Shown here: positions 8,452-16,312 of the stretch, in pieces
Layout of the letters: each line of letters starts with the position of its first letter
How positions within the stretch are numbered: the first letter of the stretch is position 1
Translations under genes and position numbers: made by a program
The notes under the pieces: generated by a model
What the model saw: the letters and a program-made list of their open reading frames with translations, nothing else
Databases searched by the model: none
What the model was told of the DNA's origin: nothing
NCBI GenBank assembly: GCA_036375165.1
Contig: DASUSI010000141.1
Span: 1 to 32,155, forward strand
Origin: WHSM01 sp036375165
Lineage (GTDB): Bacteria; Actinomycetota; Actinomycetes; Mycobacteriales; Micromonosporaceae
Direction: 5' to 3'
Length of the DNA stretch: 32,155 nucleotides

Positions 8452-9831
8452 ATGCGGCGCCGATTGGCCGCGATATACGTACTGCTGCTCGGAATGGTGC
8501 TCGCCGGGCTGGAGGTGCCCCTTGGGGTGACCCTCGCGTCCCGGGAGACCCAGCGGATGGCACAGAACCGGCTGTCCGAGGCGGTCCGGTTCGCCACGTT
8601 GGCCGAACCGGTGCTGCGGGCGGAGGACAAGGCGGCGATTCTCAGCGAACTGTCCGCCTACCACGAGGCATACGGAATCCATGCCGCTGTGGTCAGCCGT
8701 GACGGCAAGACCGTGGTGAGCACCGGAGACCCGGCGGTGCTCGACGAACCGGACGTGGCTTCGGCGATCAATCGGGCGATCAACGGGGAACACGTGGGTA
8801 CGGGCCGGGTGATCTGGCCGTGGCGGGATGTGCCTCTCGTGGTGAGCGCCCCGGTCGGCACCGGTGCCGACGTGCTCGGTGCGGTGGTCACCATCTCGCC
8901 GGTGGCGCGGGAGCGGGCCACCATCCGAAATGCGTGGCTGATGCTGGCGGCGCTGGGACTGATCGCTGTCGTGGTCAGCGTGATGGCCGCGACGGCCCTG
9001 GCCCGCTGGACTCTCAAACCGGTGGCGCAACTGGATCAGGCCGCGCATCTGATCACGGCGGGCAACTACGAGGCCCGGGTCGCGGCACACCTCGGCCCGC
9101 CGGAACTGCGACGGCTCACGGCGGCGTTCAACGAGATGGCCGACACGGTCAGCGACGCCATGGAGCGGCAACGGCTGTTCGTGTCGCAGGCCTCCCACCA
9201 GATGCGCAATCCGCTCACCGCGCTGCGGTTGCGGGTGGAGGCGCTCGGCGAGGAGATGGTCACGCCGGACGGCAGGGCCGAGCACCGGCTGGCCATGGAG
9301 GAGACCGAGCGGCTGTCCCGGATCCTGGACAGTCTGCTCACCCTGGCACGGGCCGAGCGCGGGCATTACCAGGTGGACAGCGTCGACGCGACCCGGATCG
9401 CGATGGGTCGGATCGCGGCCTGGCAACCGCTCGCACGGCACCGCCGGATCTCGCTGCGGTACGCGGCGACCGAGGCTCCGGTGTTGGTCACAGCCCTGAG
9501 TACCGCGCTCGACCAGGCGCTCGACGCCCTGATCGACAACGCGTTGAAGTTCACTGGTCCGGGCGGCCGAGTGGACGTGTCGGTGCATCCGGAACGGGAT
9601 GGTGTGGTGGTTCACGTCGTGGACGACGGTCCCGGGTTGTCCGAAGAGCAGCGGGTGCGGGCCACGGAGCGTTTCTGGCGCGCCCCCAGCGCCCAGAATG
9701 TGGCCGGCAGCGGGCTCGGACTGCCGATCGTCGCGGTGCTGGTGGAGGCGTCCGGCGGCCGGTTCGATCTGCTCCCCGCCACACCGCGGGGCCTGGACGC
9801 ACGACTGTGGTTGCCGGTGTCCCAGTCCTAG
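8452..9831 (+). CDS. Membrane sensor histidine kinase
   Basis: Sensor kinase predicted to phosphorylate the upstream response regulator. The 459-residue protein has a first membrane helix (about 7-28), an extracellular sensing part (about 29-160), a second helix (161-184), HAMP (185-238), a HisKA dimerisation domain with phospho-acceptor His249 in SHQMRNPLTAL, and an ATPase domain with N-box Asn363 (LIDNALKF), G1 box DDGPG (391-395) and G2 box GSGLGL (419-424). ATG 8452 has a GAGGAG site overlapping the end of the regulator gene, so translation is coupled. Its last four bases overlap the end of the TAXI-type gene on the opposite strand. Nothing in the sensing part identifies the ligand. Confidence 0.93.
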   Translation: MRRRLAAIYVLLLGMVLAGLEVPLGVTLASRETQRMAQNRLSEAVRFATLAEPVLRAEDKAAILSELSAYHEAYGIHAAVVSRDGKTVVSTGDPAVLDEPDVASAINRAINGEHVGTGRVIWPWRDVPLVVSAPVGTGADVLGAVVTISPVARERATIRNAWLMLAALGLIAVVVSVMAATALARWTLKPVAQLDQAAHLITAGNYEARVAAHLGPPELRRLTAAFNEMADTVSDAMERQRLFVSQASHQMRNPLTALRLRVEALGEEMVTPDGRAEHRLAMEETERLSRILDSLLTLARAERGHYQVDSVDATRIAMGRIAAWQPLARHRRISLRYAATEAPVLVTALSTALDQALDALIDNALKFTGPGGRVDVSVHPERDGVVVHVVDDGPGLSEEQRVRATERFWRAPSAQNVAGSGLGLPIVAVLVEASGGRFDLLPATPRGLDARLWLPVSQS

Positions 9832-10922
9832 ACGTGGGTGTCCCGGTAGTACCGCACGGCACCCTGGTGCAGCGGCAGTGGGTACGTGTTGATCGCCGCC
9901 CGCCGGTCCAGCCGGCCCACTGCCGGGTGTACCGCGGCCATCGTGTCGCGCTGCTCGAACAGCATCGCAGTCAGCGCGTACGCCAGGTCGGGATCCATTC
10001 GCTTCGACACCACGAGGTAGGTGGGCACTCCCAGCGTGGTGACCGAGTCCACCCCGTCGTACGCCGAGGCCGGGATGCTGAGCCGGGAGTGGAACGTCGA
10101 GCGCACTTCGGGGACCCAGTCGGCGAGGTCGATCAGCCGGATCGGCCGCACCTGGTCGAGCCATTCCAGCCGCCCGGTGGGGACCCCGCCGAAGAAGAAG
10201 AAGCCGTCGATATCGCCGTTGCGCAGGTCGTCCGCCGAGGCGTCGACACGCAGCCGTTTGAAATTTACAGTCCGCCGCACTCCGGCGGCATGCAGAAGTC
10301 TCTCCGCGATCCGTTCCGTGCCGGAATCGGCCACACCGAACACCACCCGCCGTCCCCGGAGATCTTCCAGTTTTCTGACTCCGCTGCCTCGGCGTACCAC
10401 GACGTGCAGGTAGTCGTCGTAGAGCCGTGCCAGGGTGGCGAGCCCGCTTCGCTCGGCAGGGGTAAGGCTGTCGACGGTGTCGGCGCTGGCGAACCCGAGA
10501 GCTGCCCTGCCCTGGGTCACCAGATCCAGGTTCCGGCCACTTGAGGGCGTGACGATCAGGTACGGGCTCAGCTCCGGCATGCGCAGTCGGATGGCCTGGA
10601 GCATGGCGTAGCCGTACGAGTAGTAGACGGTGTCGCGGTCGCCGGTGGCGATCGGGAGCGGACCGGGCGGGTAGGCAGGCTCGGGAGGCCGGGCGGCGGC
10701 ACCGGAGACACCCAGCGTGATCAGGACCACCAGTACGAGCAGCGGCGCGGCCAGTCGCCAGTGGTGTGGGTACCTGACGGCTCGGAGTGGGTGGGACGGG
10801 GCGGGGCGCGCCTGCGGCGGGCGGTCCAACGACGGTCTGGGAGTGGTTGAAGGCCCGCTCCTCGGCCGGGTTCCCCCGACGGCGGACGCGGCGGGGCGTG
10901 CGGCCGGGTTCGGGCTTTCCAC
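9828..10922 (-). CDS. TAXI-family TRAP-type solute-binding protein
   Basis: Extracytoplasmic ligand-binding protein of the TAXI type, normally the receptor of a TRAP transporter for organic acids or amino acids. The 364-residue product has a long Pro/Arg-rich cytoplasmic start, a signal anchor at about 57-77 (LAAPLLVLVVLITLGVSGAA) and a TAXI domain from about 90 (YYSYGYAMLQAIRLR, PSSGRNLDLVTQGRAALGFA, LRGRRVVFGVADSGTER). No cleavage or lipobox motif is clear, so it may stay membrane-tethered. No TRAP permease gene is in the window; instead it converges with a two-component operon. It may therefore deliver a ligand signal to the kinase rather than serve import. The GTG 10922 start appears leaderless. 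Confidence 0.85.
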   Translation of the reverse strand: MESPNPAARPAASAVGGTRPRSGPSTTPRPSLDRPPQARPAPSHPLRAVRYPHHWRLAAPLLVLVVLITLGVSGAAARPPEPAYPPGPLPIATGDRDTVYYSYGYAMLQAIRLRMPELSPYLIVTPSSGRNLDLVTQGRAALGFASADTVDSLTPAERSGLATLARLYDDYLHVVVRRGSGVRKLEDLRGRRVVFGVADSGTERIAERLLHAAGVRRTVNFKRLRVDASADDLRNGDIDGFFFFGGVPTGRLEWLDQVRPIRLIDLADWVPEVRSTFHSRLSIPASAYDGVDSVTTLGVPTYLVVSKRMDPDLAYALTAMLFEQRDTMAAVHPAVGRLDRRAAINTYPLPLHQGAVRYYRDTHV

Positions 10923-10928
10923 GCACGC

Positions 10929-10956
10929 ATCGTAGCCAGCCGCAAGTTTTGCTCAA
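10929..10956 (-). promoter_or_regulatory. Leaderless promoter of the TAXI-type gene
   Basis: On the minus strand TTGAGC (10956-10951) and TACGAT (10934-10929) are 16 bases apart, and GTG 10922 follows six bases after the -10. There is no ribosome site, so the transcript probably starts at or next to the GTG. Confidence 0.5.
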
Positions 10957-11018
10957 GGTCTCCCAATGGCTGTTCTCACGGGGGTGTGCGCCGCGACACA
11001 GTGACTGCGGAAACCGAA

Positions 11019-11038
11019 TGGTCACGCGGTCGTGACCA
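11019..11038. repeat. Perfect 8-bp inverted repeat upstream of the WhiA-like gene
   Basis: TGGTCACG (11019-11026) and CGTGACCA (11031-11038) are perfect inverted arms around CGGT. The element lies about 55 bases before the downstream start codon, between two divergent genes, and could be an operator for a dimeric regulator or a leader hairpin. Confidence 0.6.
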
Positions 11039-11091
11039 AGCAGGAGCCCGGCCAGGAGTCCGTTCTGGCCACGTGACGGTGGTGAGGTGGC

Positions 11092-11862
11092 ATGACAGCA
11101 GCAATCACCGGAGACCGGCGTCCCGGGCGGACGCCGGTTGCCCGTCCTTCCCGGGTGGACACCCGTCCAGGCGGCGGTCGCCGTACGGCACGCCCGGTCA
11201 CCGCGGGTGTGCCCCCGACCGTCTCCGCACTGTGTGCCGCGGACCGGGCAGCGGCGTTCGAAGCGGTGATGATGATGCGCTGCACCGCCCCCATCGCCGC
11301 CAAGCGCCGGGTCACCAGCACGCAACCGGGTCACCGTTCGGCACCGGATGCCAGCGGGGTGCTGAACGAGTTCAACCGGCCGGCCGCGGCGTACCGGCTG
11401 GTCCGGTTGCTCGCGGCTCTGGACATCGATGCCCGGGTGGAGGCGCGGTTTGATGGCGGCCGGCACCGTTACGAGGTGTACCGGGTGATCGTGTCACCTG
11501 GCGACGGAGCTACCCTGCGGTCCCTCCTCGACGAGGCGTGGCGTTCTGGTTACTTACTGTTGTGTCGCACCTCGGACCGGTCGCTGCCGCGGTGGCAGCA
11601 ACGTGACCGGCGTGCGCTGGCGCTGGCTGCCTGGCGTGCCGCGATGATGGCGGCAGGGCGGCGCCGCAGCGCGACCTTGACTCTCCGGTTGGCCGACCCG
11701 GACAGCATGTCGGTGTTGGTGAACGGTGCCCGGACCATGGGTGTCCACACCAGAGCGCAGACCCGGTCGGGGTACCAGTTGCTGTCGGTCAGCCCGGATT
11801 CCCGGTTCGAGCAGTTGTTCGCCGCCGTCGGCGGTACGGACATCGTGGAGGATGCTGTCTGA
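11092..11862 (+). CDS. WhiA-like protein lacking the C-terminal HTH domain (tentative)
   Basis: Unrecognised by any firm motif, but the body resembles the N-terminal and LAGLIDADG-like part of WhiA, the actinobacterial sporulation regulator. In this 256-residue protein, RLVRLLAALDIDARVEARFD (102-121) and RYEVYRVIV (126-134) match the place of the RRLRRLLAE / RYVVRV strands I recall from WhiA. LALAAWRAAMMAAGRRRSAT (177-196) matches AEAAWRGAFLAHGSL, and LVNGARTMGVHTRAQTR with FEQLFAAVGG (209-225, 239-248) matches LVGAARRLGV.AKAREV and ALLTRLGA. The protein ends where WhiA's DNA-binding helix-turn-helix would begin. The first 45 residues are basic and disordered. GAGGTGG precedes ATG 11092. The resemblance was judged by eye from memory. 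Confidence 0.55.
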   Translation: MTAAITGDRRPGRTPVARPSRVDTRPGGGRRTARPVTAGVPPTVSALCAADRAAAFEAVMMMRCTAPIAAKRRVTSTQPGHRSAPDASGVLNEFNRPAAAYRLVRLLAALDIDARVEARFDGGRHRYEVYRVIVSPGDGATLRSLLDEAWRSGYLLLCRTSDRSLPRWQQRDRRALALAAWRAAMMAAGRRRSATLTLRLADPDSMSVLVNGARTMGVHTRAQTRSGYQLLSVSPDSRFEQLFAAVGGTDIVEDAV

Positions 11863-11889
11863 GGCGACGCGGTACGGGTGTGACCGCGC

Positions 11890-11917
11890 CGCCGCATGAT
11901 CACCGCCGCATGATCAC
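11890..11917. repeat. 14-bp tandem repeat, two copies
   Basis: CGCCGCATGATCAC occurs twice head-to-tail (11890-11903 and 11904-11917) without mismatch. Each copy contains the palindrome TGATCA. It lies between the WhiA-like and FHA genes. Confidence 0.85.
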
Positions 11918-11969
11918 ATGGCCGGCCACGTGCCGGGACACACCTGGTCACCCCTCTGGTTGTCCTGAT

Positions 11970-12001
11970 TACCATGCTCACCCGCTACCATGCTCACTCG
12001 C
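11970..12001. repeat. 16-bp tandem repeat, two copies
   Basis: TACCATGCTCAC followed by CCGC (11970-11985) repeats as TACCATGCTCAC followed by TCGC (11986-12001), a 15 of 16 match. It is the second tandem pair in the same 188-bp intergenic region, about 50 bases before the FHA gene start. Confidence 0.85.
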
Positions 12002-12050
12002 CGTCACCTCGGACGTGATCACCGAGGAACTGTCGTACCGGGAGGTCCGG

Positions 12051-13148
12051 GTGAGATTCACGACGAGCCGGGCGCTGGATTCCATCGAGCGCCGTCTCAC
12101 GACCGACCCCGTGCTCGCCGCCGCGGTCGTCGATCTCCCATCGGTGGTACGGCACACCGGCCTCGATGACGGGCGTCCAGCCAGTCTGCTCCGACTGGGG
12201 ATGGTCATCGACGCGCTGTCCCGCCACCTGTCCGACGACAGCGTGGCTGTGTATCCGGTGGCGGGCCGCCAACTCCTCTCGGATGTGGAACTGACCTCCA
12301 ACGAGAAGATGGTGATCCGGCGTTGGACCGATGACGGGTTGGCGGAGGCGGTGCCAGAACCCGACGAGCGGGCGCTGGAGGTGGCGGAGCTGGTCGGGCT
12401 ACCACTTGTCAGTCGCCGGGATTACGGTGCGTACCGGGGGAGGTTCCCCGGAATCGTCGGCACCGCCCGCCTCCTGGTGCCGGTACCCGGTTCCGGCGGT
12501 GCCGTGCTCGCGGCGGCTGGCGGCTCCCCGGCGTCGGCCCCGGCACGTCCCCACCCGGTATTGCGTCGACGGTGGCGCTGCCCGGAGCCCGGTTGCGCCT
12601 CATTCGGGGGTACGGACGGTGCCGATGGGCAGCCGCCGGTGAGCCTGCGTCACGGCCGGCCGACCTGCCCACGGCACGGTCACCCGCTCGGTGACGTGGG
12701 GCCGGCACCCCAAGCGGTCGCCGTGGTGGTGGTCGTTCGTGGCACCGGTCGCCACCGCTTCGTGGTGCGTGAGGACCGCCCCGTTGTGGTCGGCCGAAAC
12801 CCGGACGAGCCGGGGGTCTCGCTCGGCAGGTTGCTCGACGAGCAGTCCGCACCTCTGGTGAGCCGGAACCATCTGCGGCTGGACGTCGTCGGTGGCGCGC
12901 TCACCGTGGCGGACACCAGCACCAACGGCACCGTCGTGCTGTGCCGAACCGCAGCCGTTGCACCTCCCCAGCGGGTCCGGCTCACCCGTGGTGAACGCCG
13001 GCCGCTGGGGGAGTGGGACACGGTTGAGTTGCACTCCGGCGTGGAACTGGCCATCGCCCGGAGTTGGCGCGGCGGTGGTGGCGGTGCGGACACATCCTCG
13101 ACGCTGGCCGAGGCGCCCACGATGGCGATGCGCCTCCCACCGCGCTGA
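12051..13148 (+). CDS. PIN-like / zinc-motif / FHA domain protein
   Basis: Cytoplasmic protein of 365 residues with three parts. Residues about 1-135 look like a PIN-type fold: an early Asp28 (VVDLPSVV), a helix-rich middle, then ALEVAELVGLPLVSRRDY with Asp124, the pattern of a PIN active-site end; this is inference. Residues 175-212 hold Cys177, Cys182, Cys206 and His209/His211, a likely zinc site. Residues about 225-335 are an FHA phosphothreonine-binding domain with GRN (248-250), SRNHLRL (271-277) and DTSTNGT (288-294). GTG 12051 is preceded by GGAGGT at 12041-12046; in-frame codons upstream run through the tandem repeats and are unlikely to be coding. The FHA domain implies a Ser/Thr-kinase-linked role. 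No kinase is nearby. Confidence 0.75.
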   Translation: MRFTTSRALDSIERRLTTDPVLAAAVVDLPSVVRHTGLDDGRPASLLRLGMVIDALSRHLSDDSVAVYPVAGRQLLSDVELTSNEKMVIRRWTDDGLAEAVPEPDERALEVAELVGLPLVSRRDYGAYRGRFPGIVGTARLLVPVPGSGGAVLAAAGGSPASAPARPHPVLRRRWRCPEPGCASFGGTDGADGQPPVSLRHGRPTCPRHGHPLGDVGPAPQAVAVVVVVRGTGRHRFVVREDRPVVVGRNPDEPGVSLGRLLDEQSAPLVSRNHLRLDVVGGALTVADTSTNGTVVLCRTAAVAPPQRVRLTRGERRPLGEWDTVELHSGVELAIARSWRGGGGGADTSSTLAEAPTMAMRLPPR

Positions 13149-13165
13149 CGTCCTGGCTGGTTACC

Positions 13166-13876
13166 TCAGCGAAGTGGGATGTTGGAGGTCTCGTAACCGA
13201 TCTGCACCTTCAGAGTGTCCATCCGTATGCCGTCGAAGACGTCGTATATCAGGTACAGATCCGTGGTCTGCCCTGCCTCGAGTTCCAGGGAGCGCTTGAT
13301 CATCACCCTGGATGCGGGGTTGGCCCGGGAGCCTGTGTCGAGTTGCACACTGAACATCGACAGGCTGAGGTAGCGGCTCTTGGAGGAATTGTTCGTGGCT
13401 TTCACGTTCACCAGGCAGAACTGCCCTTTGCCCGGGGTCGCGTCGGCGTCCGGGAGGTCGTCCAGGCCGCAGCGGGCCTCGGTGACCGTGAACACCACGT
13501 CCTCCACCGAGCCGGAGCGACCCGTGATGTACCCGAGCCCGTAGTACGGCGCGAAATATCGGTACGCCGAGTAGCCACCCCAGGCAAGACCGACGATCAA
13601 CAGCATCACCAACGCGCCGAGCACGCTCTGGCGTAGCCCCCTGACGCGCTGTGGTTGCGGCCCATGCCCCCGCGGTGTGCCGTGCACCGGCTGGTACTCG
13701 CCGGATGGGAAGGTGCCGTATCCGCCCGGCTGGCCCAGCGCCCCGGTAGGCCGGGCCGATCGCCGGGCACCATGTGCGAGATCCCGGAGCGAGCGGTAGC
13801 GAGGTCGGCGGTCCGGTTCGGTCCGCACGGGCGGCTGAGCCGGATGGCTAGGTGGTTCAGGCACCGTGTCCTCCAT
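13166..13876 (-). CDS. Single-pass membrane protein with DUF4352-like extracellular domain
   Basis: Unknown function. The 236-residue protein has a Pro/Arg-rich cytoplasmic start (about 1-80), one membrane helix at about 83-106 (QSVLGALVMLLIVGLAWGGY), and an Ig-like extracellular domain (about 120-232) in which GQFCLVNVKATNNS and the LELEAGQTTDLYLIYDV strand resemble DUF4352/MPT63-type domains. Cys136 and Cys154 could form a disulfide. I chose ATG 13876; it lacks a clear ribosome site, and an in-frame GTG at 13957 would add 27 residues. The gene ends 17 bases from the converging FHA gene. DUF4352-type domains are common on actinobacterial surface proteins and lipoproteins and give no specific role. 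Confidence 0.7.
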   Translation of the reverse strand: MEDTVPEPPSHPAQPPVRTEPDRRPRYRSLRDLAHGARRSARPTGALGQPGGYGTFPSGEYQPVHGTPRGHGPQPQRVRGLRQSVLGALVMLLIVGLAWGGYSAYRYFAPYYGLGYITGRSGSVEDVVFTVTEARCGLDDLPDADATPGKGQFCLVNVKATNNSSKSRYLSLSMFSVQLDTGSRANPASRVMIKRSLELEAGQTTDLYLIYDVFDGIRMDTLKVQIGYETSNIPLR

Positions 13877-14257
13877 CTGAAAGAGCGAACGGGTGCACGG
13901 TGGCCGTTCCGGGCCACCGCAGCGTGGCAGCGCCCACGGGTGCGCGGGCGCTGCCACAGTAGGACACTTGACCGGCTTCCGTCACTCTCTGACACCGAAA
14001 TGACGGGAAAGACAGGTATACCCGCAGTTCGCCAGTCGGGTGTCTCACTCACCGTTATCGACGGTAAGTCTCACCATGCGCCTTCGCCAGTCGAAGGGCA
14101 TCCTTGAGGGTGGTCCGCAGGGTGGTAGGGGGTAGTCGATTGCGGACCGCTCCGGCGTCGGCTCGGACAGTCACCGTCACCCGGACCGTTTCGCGGTGTA
14201 CCACGGTGTCCGTACCGTATAAGCCTCTTGCCGCAACGCCGCTGAGGGAGTGATCTC
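13877..14257. other. 381-bp divergent intergenic region with repeats and a promoter
   Basis: I see no gene here. It contains an 11-bp direct repeat TTCGCCAGTCG (14028-14038 and 14083-14093), the second copy inside a 6-bp hairpin (CCTTCG/CGAAGG, 14081-14097). There is a small inverted repeat ACCGT-TATCG-ACGGT (14051-14065), and a TATAAG -10-like hexamer (14218-14223) before the plus-strand gene. The region must also carry the promoter of the minus-strand membrane protein. Confidence 0.5.
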
Positions 14258-14893
14258 GTGAAGTTCATTCGGGAGTTCGTCCGTAACCCGCGGCGGACCG
14301 GCAGTATCGCCGCGAGTTCTGGCCCGGTGGTGGACATGGTGCTGCAAACCCTGGACCTCACCCATGCCCGTGGCGTCGCGGAACTAGGGGCTGGCACCGG
14401 TGCGCTCACCCAGGGGCTGTTGCGCAGGCTGCCGGAAGCGGCGCGGCTGCTCGCCGTTGAAGTCAACCCGAGCTTCTGCCAGGAATTGCGGCACAGGTTC
14501 CCTGCCTCGCGGGTCACGGTGGCCAACCGGTCCGCGGTGGAACTGCCGCGGTTGAGCAGTCAGTACCGGATGCCTCCGCTTGACGTTGTGGTGAGCGCCC
14601 TGCCATGGACCCTGATGTCGCCCGCCGACCGTCAGGCCACCCTGGACGGCGTCATCGAAACGCTGGCTTCCGATGGCCAGTTCGTCACGCTGACCTGCTT
14701 CCACCAGACCCTGCTCGCGACCGGTCGTCGGCTGCGAGAGCAGCTTCAGGAGCGTTTCGGACAGGTACGGCCGTTTCCGGTGGTATGGGCGGCGGTGCCT
14801 CCGCTTCTGGCGTACCAGTGCACGCGACCGCGGAAGCCCATGATGTTGGACACGGCCGACCCAGGGCATCCTGGGGAACCGGTCAATTCCTAA
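14258..14893 (+). CDS. Class I SAM methyltransferase, phospholipid N-methyltransferase/KsgA-like
   Basis: A 211-residue methyltransferase resembling bacterial PmtA-type phosphatidylethanolamine N-methyltransferases, which share a fold with rRNA dimethyladenosine transferases. Evidence: the N-terminal PRRTGSIAASSGPVVDMVL, SAM motif I ELGAGTGALTQGLL (42-55), acidic Glu68 (LLAVEVNPSF), and VVVSALPWTLMS around 109-120, where PmtA-type enzymes have a LPW motif. It is too short and lacks the RNA-binding C-terminal part of KsgA, so lipid or small-molecule substrate is more likely. GTG 14258 has GAGGGAG seven bases upstream. A TATAAG -10 candidate is at 14218-14223. The gene stands alone; the substrate is not shown by the sequence. 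Confidence 0.7.
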   Translation: MKFIREFVRNPRRTGSIAASSGPVVDMVLQTLDLTHARGVAELGAGTGALTQGLLRRLPEAARLLAVEVNPSFCQELRHRFPASRVTVANRSAVELPRLSSQYRMPPLDVVVSALPWTLMSPADRQATLDGVIETLASDGQFVTLTCFHQTLLATGRRLREQLQERFGQVRPFPVVWAAVPPLLAYQCTRPRKPMMLDTADPGHPGEPVNS

Positions 14894-15048
14894 CAGTCAG
14901 CCCGAAAGCCACCTCTGGCGCTCCTGGCTGCCCGGCAGGTCTCCCGGCCGTACGTCTCCGCTGTGCTTCGGCTCTGACAAGCCGTTCCTTCCCGCCGTCG
15001 CGTGGGTACGAAAAGAGGGGAAACGTGACCGCCTTGACGCCGGGGGTT

Positions 15049-15074
15049 GGAATCAAGTGGCTTCCGCGGCTGTT
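15049..15074 (+). promoter_or_regulatory. Possible ECF-type (SigR/SigH-like) promoter of the sigma factor gene
   Basis: GGAAT (15049-15053) and GTT (15072-15074) are separated by 18 bases, like the GGAA(T/C)...GTT promoters of thiol-stress ECF sigma factors in actinobacteria. Transcription would begin just upstream of or at GTG 15081. Confidence 0.35.
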
Positions 15075-15155
15075 GTGTTGGTGACAACGGAAGACACGCG
15101 GGGAGTCGTCTCCGGCTGGAAGGCCAGTGACGGGGCATTGGGAGGAACGCGGAGC

Positions 15156-16097
<942 letters not shown>

Positions 16098-16105
16098 GTG
16101 GCGCT

Positions 16106-16132
16106 CGGGGTGGACGTGACAAGGTCACCCCG
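16106..16132 (+). terminator. GC-rich hairpin after the sigma factor gene
   Basis: CGGGGTG (16106-16112) pairs with CACCCCG (16126-16132) in a 7-bp stem, with a possible GAC/GTC extension, starting nine bases after the stop codon. There is no T-tract, as is common for terminators in high-GC actinobacteria. Confidence 0.5.
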
Positions 16133-16312
16133 GCAAGCCCGGGCGGACCACGCCGGATTGCCCCTGTAGTGTGTGTCCGCCGGTCGGGATACCTGGTCAC
16201 ACTCGTCGGCCCGGAGTCGTGCCGGCGAGTGGGGTCCGAAACCGGGTGGTATCGGCAGCCAGCCGACGTCGCGATGGTCTCGGGGACCTTGTCGGACCAT
16301 TGCGAGGTCGCT

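Noticed and set aside
9828..9831. Short overlaps of converging genes (9828-9831, 19678-19688) as antisense regulation
   Set aside because: Overlaps of a few bases between converging genes are common in compact genomes and give no sign of function.
10995..10999. GACAC, the core of the WhiA binding motif, upstream of the WhiA-like gene
   Set aside because: A 5-mer occurs by chance every few hundred bases on either strand, so it is not evidence of regulation.
8368..11466. Very long open frame on the minus strand across the kinase and TAXI genes
   Set aside because: It is antisense or out of frame to genes with complete domain motifs; long spurious frames are normal in high-GC DNA.
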